Under the pieces are notes generated by a model. The model was not told the origin of the DNA, searched no databases, and was given only the letters and a program-made list of their open reading frames with translations. A stretch of 12,894 nucleotides of DNA. Source: CAG-390 sp045644325. GTDB taxonomy: Bacteria; Bacillota; Clostridia; Oscillospirales; CAG-272. The position numbers and the translations under genes were made by a program. Numbering within the stretch: the stretch's first letter is position 1; every line of letters begins with the position of its first letter. The DNA lies in assembly GCA_045644325.1 (NCBI GenBank), contig JAZRGT010000061.1, forward strand, positions 1-12,894, in the 5' to 3' direction. This document shows positions 6,338 through 12,894 of the stretch, one piece after another.

Positions 6338-7272
6338 AAAAGAATCTCTTATTTGAAGATATTCTCCGAACGGTATCGCGCTACTTTGTGATAATAATCA
6401 TCGCGGTGGTGCTGATAATCTGCTGTTCGGGAATAAGGTTTATCAAGAGCGGCGAACAGGCGATCATCCTCCGATTCGGAAAGATCGTCGGCGATACGCC
6501 CGAGGAGCAGATCCACGACGCAGGCGTGCTCTTCGCATTTCCCTACATAATCGACGAGGTCATCACCGTCCCCACGGGCAGTATTCACGAATTCACCGTG
6601 AACACACACTACACCGAGGGCGAAATGACCACCTATGACAGAAACGGTTACGTCATCACGGGCGATGACAATATCGCCATCCTTTCCGCTTCCGTTAAAT
6701 ACACGATCTCCGATCCCGTCGCGTACGCGCTTTCGGTCAAAGATCCCCAATACATCATCAACGCCGCAGTAAGCAACTCGATGATAAACGTGGCAGCGGG
6801 ATACGCCGTTGACGATCTTCTGACAACGGGCAAGGATGCTTACACCAAATCAGTCCTTGAAATGTCGCAAAAAAAGCTTGATGCAAACGGCATCGGCATA
6901 AAGATCAGCCACCTTGAGCTTACCCGCGTAAGTATGCCCGAGGAGGTTCGTGACATTTACGAGCTCGTAAACTCAACTAACATTCAGGCAAGCACCCGCA
7001 TCGAGCAGGCACGTCAGTATTACGAAACGCGTATTCCCGGTGCAGAAGCTGAAGCTGACGCTCTGATCGCCGAGGCTCGCGCAAATTTATCCAACTTCAC
7101 CGCTGCTGCAAATTCCGATCTCTATGAATTCTACGGTGTGCTTGACGAATACAACGCGAATCCCGAAGTTGTCCGAGTCAGGCTTTACAACAACGCAATC
7201 ACCAACATTCTCCGCAAGATCGGCACGATCAGAGTTGTTGACGACTCCGATTCCTTGATCATTATCAACTGA
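6334..7272 (+). CDS. HflK-like SPFH-domain membrane protein
   Basis: This 312-residue protein has a single N-terminal membrane span at about 17-34 followed by an SPFH domain. The entry IKSGEQAIILRFGK (38-50) is typical. GYVITGDDNIAILSASVKYTISDPVAYALSVKDP (about 105-138) follows the HflK signature of TGDEN, strand and DPVAY, and GIGIKISHLELTRVSMPEEV (about 186-205) is the conserved C-terminal SPFH strand. An Ala/Glu coiled coil at about 215-260 and a short hydrophobic C-terminal end follow. It is shorter than E. coli HflK and lacks the Gly/Pro-rich N-terminal cytoplasmic stretch. The ATG overlaps the preceding TGA by four bases with only a weak AAGGG nine bases upstream, so translation probably depends on coupling. 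It ends 14 bases before the P-type ATPase gene. A hetero-oligomer with the HflC-like neighbour is inferred. Confidence 0.9.
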   Translation: MKKNLLFEDILRTVSRYFVIIIIAVVLIICCSGIRFIKSGEQAIILRFGKIVGDTPEEQIHDAGVLFAFPYIIDEVITVPTGSIHEFTVNTHYTEGEMTTYDRNGYVITGDDNIAILSASVKYTISDPVAYALSVKDPQYIINAAVSNSMINVAAGYAVDDLLTTGKDAYTKSVLEMSQKKLDANGIGIKISHLELTRVSMPEEVRDIYELVNSTNIQASTRIEQARQYYETRIPGAEAEADALIAEARANLSNFTAAANSDLYEFYGVLDEYNANPEVVRVRLYNNAITNILRKIGTIRVVDDSDSLIIIN

Positions 7273-7286
7273 CGGGAGGAACTTCA

Positions 7287-9188
7287 ATGGAAAATTTAGA
7301 TAACATTGCGAAAAACAGCCTTGAAGCCCTCGCCAAGGACAATCTCAATGACAAAAACCGCCGCAGTCTGACGGTCAATCTCGTCAGCGCTGCCGCAGCA
7401 CTCGTCTGCATCGCGGTTGGTCTGATATACTCGATCGTTTTTCCGGATAAGACCACCCTCCCCGCACTTTTCTATACGATTGGCTTCCTTATCGAAGGCA
7501 TTCCCGTATTTGCCGCGGCATTGAACGGAATCTTCTCGCGCAACTTCACAAACGCGATGGAGATCCTCGTTGCGATCGCAATTACAGCCTGCTATCTTTC
7601 GGGCGACCTCATCCTTTCCGTCCTTATCCCTCTGATACTCAACGTCGCACATCTTCTTGAAGAAAGAAGTATTATGGGCGGTCGCGAGGCGATCGACGGT
7701 CTGCGCAAGATGAGACAGGACAGCGCAATCCTCCTTGACGGTGACAATGAGGTGACCGTTGAAGCATCGTCGCTTCAGGTCGGTCAGACGATCGTTATAA
7801 AGCCCGGCTCGGGTATTCCGATCGATGGTCAGGTCATTTCGGGTGAAACGAACGTCGACCAGAAATCGCTCACGGGTGAACCACTTCCCGCGCATATCAA
7901 GGTTGGCGACACCGTTTACGCGGGCACGGTCAACATAGACGGACGAATTCTCGTCAAGGTCGAAAAGGCTTACGTTGACACCTCGTTTTCTAACATTCTT
8001 ACGATGCTTGAACAAGCGGAAAGCATCTCGATCCCCGAATCGAGGCTTATCGACCGCTTTATGCGATACTATATTCCCTTCGTGCTCGCACTCGCAGCTG
8101 CGGTCGCGCTTATCACAAACGACCTCTCAAAGGCGATCGCGATACTCGTTGTATCCTGCCCTTGCGGTCAGATGCTCGTCAGCTCCGCGCCGATGATCGC
8201 GTCTCTCTCGACTGCAACCAAGCGAGGAATACTTATCAAAAACTCCAAGTTCATAGAGGAAATGACCGAGGTTGAAACAGTCGTCTTCGACAAAACAGGT
8301 ACTCTCACCGTCGGCGAACTTTCGCTGACCGAGATCATTCCCGCAGAGGGATATACTGAAGACCTTCTTCTCTCCCTCGCCGCTTCCCTCGCTTGCGGCT
8401 CCAATCACCCCGTCTCTCGCGCGGTTACCGACGCCATTGAAGGCAAGGACTACGAGGTGATCGACGGTGTCAAGGAGATCCCCGGCAAGGGTATGATGGG
8501 CGCAGATGCCGACGGTAACGAGCTTCTTCTCGGAAGCAAATATTGGTTCGATTCGATCGGAATCGCGATCCCCGAGGGCTTCGGTGACACTCTTCTCGGC
8601 TCTGTAAGCTACGTTTCCCGCGGAGGCATACTTATCGGTTGCCTCGGATTCAACGACACTGCGCGTGCAGAGGCTGCTCAGAGCATCACAACGCTCAAGG
8701 AGATGGGAATCAAGAATACCGTCATCCTCACGGGTGACCGCGAGGCGGCGGCGCGCAAGATCGCGGCTGAAGTCGGAGCGGACGACGTAAAATATCAGCT
8801 CTTGCCTCAGGATAAGCTCGAGGCGATCAATTCCCTGCGCGAGGGCAGCTGTGTTCTCGCAGTAGGTGACGGTATCAATGACGCGCCCGCGCTCCGTCAA
8901 GCGGACGTAGGTATCTCAATGGGCGCAATGGGCTCCGACCTTGCAATCCAATCGTCGGACATCGCCCTGATGAACAATAATCTCGAGAACATTCCCTTTA
9001 TTATCAAGCTCTCCAAACAGACGAGAAGGATCATTTATCAGAACCTTATCCTCTCGGTACTCATCAGCCTTACGATGATCGGACTTTCGCTCTTCGGCGT
9101 GATCTCCGCCCTCTTCGGTGCGGTCTTCCACAATGTCGGCGCCTTCGTCGTACTGATAAACAGCTCGAGAATTCTAAAAACCAAATAA
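7287..9188 (+). CDS. P1B-type (heavy-metal) transporting ATPase without N-terminal metal-binding domain
   Basis: This 633-residue pump couples ATP hydrolysis to metal-ion export. All core motifs are present: TGE (196-198, actuator), D335 in DKTGT (phosphorylated Asp), the P1B-specific HP pair at 374-375, TGD (482-484) and GDGINDAP (527-534). Eight membrane spans are visible, four before the actuator, two around CPC and two at the C-terminus. The metal-site motif in span 6 is CPCGQM (291-296), where most P1B pumps have CPCAL, and the later proline sits in SSAP. The last span carries HNVGAFVVLINSSR (615-628). An HN-type last span recalls some manganese, iron or zinc pumps, but the metal cannot be assigned. 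There is no N-terminal HMA domain or CXXC. GGAGG eight bases before the ATG supports the start. It is the last gene of the operon, followed by a strong terminator. Co-expression with three SPFH proteins suggests they scaffold or regulate it. Confidence 0.93.
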   Translation: MENLDNIAKNSLEALAKDNLNDKNRRSLTVNLVSAAAALVCIAVGLIYSIVFPDKTTLPALFYTIGFLIEGIPVFAAALNGIFSRNFTNAMEILVAIAITACYLSGDLILSVLIPLILNVAHLLEERSIMGGREAIDGLRKMRQDSAILLDGDNEVTVEASSLQVGQTIVIKPGSGIPIDGQVISGETNVDQKSLTGEPLPAHIKVGDTVYAGTVNIDGRILVKVEKAYVDTSFSNILTMLEQAESISIPESRLIDRFMRYYIPFVLALAAAVALITNDLSKAIAILVVSCPCGQMLVSSAPMIASLSTATKRGILIKNSKFIEEMTEVETVVFDKTGTLTVGELSLTEIIPAEGYTEDLLLSLAASLACGSNHPVSRAVTDAIEGKDYEVIDGVKEIPGKGMMGADADGNELLLGSKYWFDSIGIAIPEGFGDTLLGSVSYVSRGGILIGCLGFNDTARAEAAQSITTLKEMGIKNTVILTGDREAAARKIAAEVGADDVKYQLLPQDKLEAINSLREGSCVLAVGDGINDAPALRQADVGISMGAMGSDLAIQSSDIALMNNNLENIPFIIKLSKQTRRIIYQNLILSVLISLTMIGLSLFGVISALFGAVFHNVGAFVVLINSSRILKTK

Positions 9189-9190
9189 AA

Positions 9191-9229
9191 ATCCAACCGC
9201 ACCGAGCAAAATCGGTGCGGTTATTTTGT
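9191..9229 (+). terminator. Intrinsic terminator of the LRR/SPFH/ATPase operon
   Basis: A perfect 11-bp stem (AACCGCACCGA at 9195-9205 with TCGGTGCGGTT at 9212-9222) surrounds a six-base loop gcaaaa and is followed by the T-rich attttgt. It begins six bases after the ATPase stop codon. On the minus strand the stem is followed by GGATTTTTATTTGG, so it may also act in that direction. Confidence 0.9.
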
Positions 9230-9257
9230 CACGCTTCGACGGGCTTCGCCATATAAT
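9226..9257 (+). promoter_or_regulatory. Possible promoter of the DUF3343/desulfurase gene pair
   Basis: A consensus -10 TATAAT is at 9252-9257. The best -35 is TTGTCA at 9226-9231, but the spacer is 20 bases, longer than usual. Because a strong terminator lies just upstream, the downstream pair needs its own promoter and this is the best candidate in the 118-base gap. Confidence is low because of the spacing. Confidence 0.4.
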
Positions 9258-9307
9258 GACAATAGAAGGCGAAAGTCTTCTAATAAGAAAAAACGAGGCG
9301 AGGTAAA

Positions 9308-9526
9308 ATGAGGTATATTGCGGTTTTCCCAACACTGACGCTTGCGCAGAAGGCAGCGCGTGTGCTGAAAAGCGAAAATATTGCGGCGAACGTAGTCAAG
9401 GTAGATTCAACCCGAACCCGCCGCGGATGCTCGTGGGGCGTTTCCTTCGAGGAAAGTAATCTGCTCGGCATTCGTATGGTTTTATCAAACAACTCTCTCG
9501 CCGAGCGTGAGATAATAAAGGAGTAG
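9308..9526 (+). CDS. DUF3343 protein, putative sulfur/selenium carrier
   Basis: This 72-residue protein matches the DUF3343 (putative Se/S carrier-like) pattern. It starts with a strand-helix segment, RYIAVFPTLTLAQKAARVLKSENI, where the family has a helix that packs against a short sheet. The KVDSTRTRRGCSWGVSF segment follows, placing the conserved cysteine at 41, the presumed sulfur or selenium carrying residue. Members are small and often sit next to cysteine desulfurase-like or selenium-metabolism genes. The GAGG at 9300-9303 lies close to the ATG at 9308. The gene ends in ...AAGGAGTAG, where AGGAG serves as ribosome binding site for the desulfurase gene four bases later. A role in receiving persulfide from that enzyme is inferred from this pairing, not shown. 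Confidence 0.8.
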   Translation: MRYIAVFPTLTLAQKAARVLKSENIAANVVKVDSTRTRRGCSWGVSFEESNLLGIRMVLSNNSLAEREIIKE

Positions 9527-9529
9527 GCT

Positions 9530-10684
9530 ATGATATATCTTGATAACGCCGCAACGTCATTCCCCAAGCCGCCCGAGGTTGTAGCAGAAATCTCACGTTG
9601 TATGACCGAATACTGCGGCAACCCCGGGCGGGGCTCGCACAAGCTCGCACTCGCTGCTGCGGAAAAAATCTACGATTGCAGAGTCGCTCTCTGCGACCTC
9701 TTTTCCGCAGAAGCTCCCGAAAACGTGGTATTTACACAGAACGCCACTCACGCGCTCAATATTGCGATCCTATCGCTTGCGCATGAGGGCGCGCACTTTA
9801 TCTGTTCCGATTGCGAGCACAATTCGGTCCGCCGTCCACTCGAATACCTCGCCCGCGAGCGCGGATGCTCATATTCCCTATACGACTCCCTCATCAACGA
9901 TCCTTACCGAAGTCCGCAAAAAATCTGCCGATCGATCGCCTCCTTGATAAAGCCCGAAACGGTTGCAGTAATCTCAACCGCTTGCCCAAACGTATGCTCT
10001 GCAAGGATGCCACTTAATGAAATCGGGGCGCTTTGCCGCCGCTCTGGTCTATTCTTTATCGTAGACGGAGCGCAGGGTGCAGGGCACTTTGAGATCAATA
10101 TGAATCGTTCCTCCATCTCTGCTCTCGCGATTCCGGGGCACAAGGGACTACTCGGTCCTCAGGGTAGCGGGGCACTGATACTATCCCGCGAGTTCCCCGC
10201 AAGATCTCTGACCTTCGGAGGCTCGGGGACCGCCTCTCTCGACGCTGAAATGCCCACAGAATTGCCCGAAAGACTCGAAGCGGGTACACTTTCCACTCCT
10301 TCGATCGTCGGCTTAGAGGCGGGAATCAAGGCTGTGAGGAGCATAGGCTTTGAAAAGATAGCCGTCCACGAAACTATTCTTTTCCACAAGATGCTTCGTT
10401 TGCTCTCCGAGATACGCGGGGTTACCGTCTATGCACCTCAACACTCGGGATCGGTGCTTTCCTTCAATATCGAAGGTATCCCTTCCGACAGAGTTGCCAA
10501 TCTCCTTTCAGATCGCGATATCTGTGTCCGAGGCGGTTTTCATTGTAATCCGCTTGCACACAATGCACTCGGCAGTGACGAAAGTGGCAGTGTCCGCGCT
10601 TCCTTATCCCCTTTCAACACCGCAGATGACGTATACGCGCTCGCGGACGCAGTACGCACCATCGCGCGGGGAAAATATAGATAG
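9530..10684 (+). CDS. Cysteine desulfurase family protein (class-V aminotransferase fold, PLP-dependent)
   Basis: This 384-residue PLP enzyme of the class-V aminotransferase/NifS-like group would take sulfur (or selenium) from cysteine (or selenocysteine) and hold it as a persulfide. It starts YLDNAATSFPKPP, a family hallmark. H97 lies in the EHNSV segment that stacks on PLP, D179 and Q182 in VDGAQ bind the cofactor, and K205 in IPGHKGLLGPQGSG is the Schiff-base lysine. RGGFHCNPLAH contains the mobile catalytic cysteine C339. The RGG-x-HC-x-P-L-A-H form matches the stand-alone TIGR01977-type desulfurase family more than housekeeping IscS or SufS. Length is normal. The start at 9530 has AGGAG six bases upstream. 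It is preceded by a DUF3343 carrier, forming a two-gene unit, and no iron-sulfur scaffold gene is beside it, so thiolation or selenium delivery is as likely as cluster assembly. Confidence 0.9.
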   Translation: MIYLDNAATSFPKPPEVVAEISRCMTEYCGNPGRGSHKLALAAAEKIYDCRVALCDLFSAEAPENVVFTQNATHALNIAILSLAHEGAHFICSDCEHNSVRRPLEYLARERGCSYSLYDSLINDPYRSPQKICRSIASLIKPETVAVISTACPNVCSARMPLNEIGALCRRSGLFFIVDGAQGAGHFEINMNRSSISALAIPGHKGLLGPQGSGALILSREFPARSLTFGGSGTASLDAEMPTELPERLEAGTLSTPSIVGLEAGIKAVRSIGFEKIAVHETILFHKMLRLLSEIRGVTVYAPQHSGSVLSFNIEGIPSDRVANLLSDRDICVRGGFHCNPLAHNALGSDESGSVRASLSPFNTADDVYALADAVRTIARGKYR

Positions 10685-10720
10685 AAAAAAGCCTACCCGA
10701 AATTCGGGTAGGCTTGATTC
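10685..10720. terminator. Terminator between convergent genes (desulfurase and rplQ)
   Basis: A perfect 10-bp stem (AAGCCTACCC at 10689-10698 with GGGTAGGCTT at 10706-10715) has a loop gaaattc that can itself pair further. On the minus strand it is followed by six T residues (10690-10685), an ideal end for the rpsD-rpoA-rplQ transcript. On the plus strand the following tract (gattcg) is poor, but the stem starts only a few bases after the desulfurase stop, so it probably also marks that transcript's 3' end. Confidence 0.88.
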
Positions 10721-10730
10721 GTAAATTAAA

Positions 10731-11150
10731 TTACTCAGCGTCCTTAGCCTTCTTGGAAGACTTCTTTGCAGCTTCAGCAGCTGCAGCAGCCTCTTCCTCA
10801 GCCTTGGTGGTTACGAGAGTGATGAGAGCCATCTCTGCTGCGTCGCCACGACGGGGGCCGAGCTTGTAAATGCAGGTGTAACCGCCATTTACATCCTCGT
10901 AACGAGGTGCGATCTCATCGAACAGCTTCTTTACAACCTCATCGGAAGTGATGAAAGCGTAAGCTGCACGACGGCTTGCAAGTGTATTCTGCTTACCGAG
11001 AGTGATCATCTTCTCAGCAAGTGCACGGACTTCCTTAGCACGGGTCACAGTGGTCTCTACCTTACCGTTCTGAAGAAGGTAGGTAACAAGACCGCGAAGC
11101 ATTGCTTTTCTGTGAGCGGTAGGTCTGCCGAGTTTTCTAGTTCCGGGCAT
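10731..11150 (-). CDS. rplQ: 50S ribosomal protein L17
   Basis: L17 is a structural protein of the large ribosomal subunit. The 139-residue sequence begins with the signature PGTRKLGRPTAHRKAMLRGL and includes RAKEVRALAEKMITLGK and YTCIYKLGPRRGDAAEMALITL. The core ends near residue 117. A tail of about 22 residues rich in Ala, Lys and Glu follows (KAEEEAAAAAEAAKKSSKK), longer than in the common 110-125 residue proteins. AGGAGG lies ten bases upstream of the ATG. It is the last gene of the operon, 51 bases after rpoA and followed by a strong terminator. Confidence 0.98.
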   Translation of the reverse strand: MPGTRKLGRPTAHRKAMLRGLVTYLLQNGKVETTVTRAKEVRALAEKMITLGKQNTLASRRAAYAFITSDEVVKKLFDEIAPRYEDVNGGYTCIYKLGPRRGDAAEMALITLVTTKAEEEAAAAAEAAKKSSKKAKDAE

Positions 11151-11201
11151 CTTAATGCTCCTCCTTAATAAATCTGTGTTGTGAGAGAAATCGTCCCGAG
11201 C

Positions 11202-12176
11202 TTATTCCTCGTCGTTACGGAGTGTAAGACCGAGGCTTTCAAGCTTCTGGATGACTTCTTCAAGCGATTTCTTACCGAGATTACGAACCTTGATCATTTC
11301 GTCCTCGGAGCGGCTGACCAAATCTTCCACCGTGTCAATGCCTGCGCGCTTCAAGCAGTTGAAGCTACGTACAGACAGGTCAAGTTCCTCAATGGTCATC
11401 TCAAGAACCTTTTCTTTTTCCTTTTCAGGTCTTTCGACCATTACGTCGAAGGCCTTTGCTTCTTCCGACAGATCCACAAACAAGTTGAGATGCTCGTTGA
11501 GAATCTTGGCACCGAGCGAAATCGCTTCTTTAGCTGTAATGGTTCCGTTGGTCAGAACCTCAAGCGTGAGTTTATCATAATCGGTCGTGCTTCCGACACG
11601 AGTATTATCAACTACGTAGTTTACCTTGTAAACGGGAGTGTAGATCGAATCGGTATAGATAAGACCTACGGGTGCGGAAACGCTGGTACCGAAGCTGTCT
11701 GCGTGCAGAAGCTTGTTCTTATCCTGCGAAACATAGCCGCGACCGTTCTCAAAGGTAAGCTCGATATAAAGATGCGCTCCCTCTGCAAGAGTTGCGAGGT
11801 GGTGATCCGAGTTGAGAATAACGATATCGGAGTCCTGCTTGATGTGTCCTGCGGTTACGTTGTCGGGGCCAACCGCATCGAGGATGACAGTCTTAGGAGC
11901 CTGAGTATAGAGCTTTGCAACAATGCCCTTGATATTCAGGACGATCTCTGTCAGATCCTCAGCCACACCGGGAAGCGAGGTAAATTCGTGTAATGCACCG
12001 TCTACCTTGATAGATGTAACAGCTACACCGGGAAGCGAGCTCATAAGAACTCTGCGAAGCGAGTTACCGAGAGTGGTTCCGTAACCGCGCTCAAGAGGCT
12101 CTACGATAAATTTACCGCTTCTGCCGTCTTCGCTTTCATCTACCGTTACGATATTAGGCTTTTGAATCTCTATCAT
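11202..12176 (-). CDS. rpoA: DNA-directed RNA polymerase subunit alpha
   Basis: The alpha subunit nucleates RNA polymerase assembly through its N-terminal domain and contacts promoter DNA and activators through its C-terminal domain. The 324-residue protein has the assembly motif EPLERGYGTTLGNSLRRVLMSSLPG (about 27-51), the KVDGALHEF segment (58-66) and a C-terminal domain from about residue 255 onward. That domain includes SVRSFNCLKRAGIDTVEDLVSRSEDEM and RNLGKKSLEEV, the typical DNA-binding surface. Length is normal for Firmicutes. GGAGG lies about 12 bases before the ATG, a long spacing, but the N-terminus MIEIQKPNI is the expected one. It sits between rpsD and rplQ, the usual clostridial order. 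Confidence 0.98.
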   Translation of the reverse strand: MIEIQKPNIVTVDESEDGRSGKFIVEPLERGYGTTLGNSLRRVLMSSLPGVAVTSIKVDGALHEFTSLPGVAEDLTEIVLNIKGIVAKLYTQAPKTVILDAVGPDNVTAGHIKQDSDIVILNSDHHLATLAEGAHLYIELTFENGRGYVSQDKNKLLHADSFGTSVSAPVGLIYTDSIYTPVYKVNYVVDNTRVGSTTDYDKLTLEVLTNGTITAKEAISLGAKILNEHLNLFVDLSEEAKAFDVMVERPEKEKEKVLEMTIEELDLSVRSFNCLKRAGIDTVEDLVSRSEDEMIKVRNLGKKSLEEVIQKLESLGLTLRNDEE

Positions 12177-12299
12177 TCCAGATTATACCCTCCAATTAAT
12201 TTTGTGTCTGCGATAATAGTTTATGCGCATAAGTTTGTGCTCCCACGTATTACGCACACCCCCAAAGCCGGAGTGCAGCCTGTGGGAGAATGTGCGGTA
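12177..12299 (-). other. Structured rpsD-rpoA spacer with a possible RNA hairpin
   Basis: This 123-base spacer is long for a ribosomal operon. In minus-strand RNA, CTCCCAC (12288-12282) can pair with GTGGGAG (12246-12240), enclosing an inner stem of GCAC (12276-12273) with GTGC (12257-12254) plus nearby C-C/G-G pairs. There is no T-run after it, so it does not look like an intrinsic terminator. It may be a processing site, mRNA stabiliser or protein-binding structure. This is seen by eye only. Confidence 0.4.
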
Positions 12300-12894
12300 T
12301 TACTTGGAATAGAGCTCGACGATGAGCTGCTCGTTGAAGTCAAAGCCAACGTCTTCTCTGGTGGGAAGAGCGATAACCTTTGCAGATGCCTTTGCAGCGT
12401 CTACTTCAAGCCACTTGGGAGCATTCTTGCTGCCCATAGCCTCTACGAGAGCCTTGATAGAATCCTTCTCAAGTGCGTTCTCTGCAACAGAGATAACGTC
12501 ACCAACTCTGATGGAGTAGGAAGGAATGTTGACCTTCTTGCCGTTTACACGGATGTGGTCGTGAAGAGTGAGCTGACGGGACTGAGTTCTGGACTCGCCG
12601 AAGCCCATACGGAATACTGCGTTATCGAGACGTCTCTCAAGAAGAATGAGAAGATTTTCACCGGTCATACCGGGCATACGGTCAGCCTTCTCGTAGTAGT
12701 TAACGAACTGACGCTCGAGAACGCCGTAAACGCGTCTTACCTTCTCCTTCTCGCGGAGCTGTCTTCCGTACTCCTGCAGTTTCTTCTTAGCAGCGCCGTG
12801 CTGACCGGGAGCTGCGGGACCTGCATTACGGTTACGGGAATTGGGATCGATACGGTCAAAGGGGCACTTGCCGGAAGTGCAACGCTCGCCCTTG
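12300..12894 (-). CDS. rpsD: 30S ribosomal protein S4 (5' end beyond the window)
   Basis: S4 starts assembly of the small ribosomal subunit by binding 16S rRNA. The reading frame stays open to the window edge and gives 197 visible residues; roughly the first 20-25 are missing. The visible N-terminal part contains KGERCTSGKCPFDR, two cysteines of a zinc-binding cluster whose partners would lie upstream, outside the window. A segment IDPNSRNRNAGPAA then precedes PGQHG. The S4 RNA-binding domain includes LERRLDNAVFRMGF..SRTQSRQL and HDHIRVNGKKVNIPSY, and the protein ends in EQLIVELYSK. The segment before PGQHG appears longer than in the S4 proteins I know. It is the first visible gene of the minus-strand operon with rpoA and rplQ. 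In Bacillus S4 regulates its own messenger, but no such site can be judged here. Confidence 0.97.
   Translation of the reverse strand, partial: KGERCTSGKCPFDRIDPNSRNRNAGPAAPGQHGAAKKKLQEYGRQLREKEKVRRVYGVLERQFVNYYEKADRMPGMTGENLLILLERRLDNAVFRMGFGESRTQSRQLTLHDHIRVNGKKVNIPSYSIRVGDVISVAENALEKDSIKALVEAMGSKNAPKWLEVDAAKASAKVIALPTREDVGFDFNEQLIVELYSK

Noticed and set aside
12165..12210. Possible promoter for rpoA (CAGACA, 17 bases, TATAAT on the minus strand)
   Set aside because: Transcription would start at or within the rpoA start codon and bypass its ribosome binding site. The -35 is weak, so this is probably chance.
1..12894. CRISPR arrays, tRNA or rRNA genes
   Set aside because: No regularly spaced repeats, cloverleaf-like segments or rRNA-like stretches were seen on either strand.

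Overview
The window looks like a chromosomal segment of a Gram-positive anaerobe of the class Clostridia, probably a gut Oscillospiraceae/Ruminococcaceae-like lineage. The pointers are the gene order rpsD-rpoA-rplQ, a zinc-cysteine type S4 protein, BspA-type leucine-rich-repeat lipoproteins, a DUF3343 gene next to a class-V aminotransferase, and strong AGGAGG ribosome binding sites. The lineage is inferred from gene content only.

Layout. (1) 21-1357, minus strand: a complete IS3-family insertion sequence with orfA, orfB and imperfect terminal repeats. Its orfA ribosome binding site is buried in a 19-bp hairpin that also looks like a two-way terminator. (2) 1457-9229, plus strand: one apparent six-gene operon with a near-consensus promoter and a perfect 11-bp terminator hairpin. 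It encodes two LRR_5/BspA lipoproteins, a polytopic membrane protein ending in an SPFH (stomatin/prohibitin/flotillin/HflK-C) domain, an HflC-like protein, an HflK-like protein, and a P1B-type metal-transporting ATPase with no N-terminal metal-binding domain and an unusual CPCGQM motif. Gaps between these genes run from 8-bp overlaps to 15 bp. (3) 9308-10684, plus strand: a DUF3343 putative sulfur/selenium carrier followed by a cysteine-desulfurase-family PLP enzyme. (4) 10689-12894, minus strand: the end of the ribosomal-protein/RNA-polymerase operon, rpsD (5' end outside the window), rpoA and rplQ, converging on region 3 at a terminator.

The standout is region 2. Three SPFH proteins, two surface LRR lipoproteins and a P-type ATPase made from one transcript suggest a membrane-microdomain complex that scaffolds or regulates a metal pump. 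FtsH, the usual partner of HflK/HflC, is absent from the window. That functional reading is inference; the gene families and operon structure are read from the sequence. Regions 3 and 4 are a likely sulfur-transfer pair and ordinary housekeeping genes. No tRNA, rRNA or CRISPR array was seen, and no gene-free stretch exceeds 300 bases.
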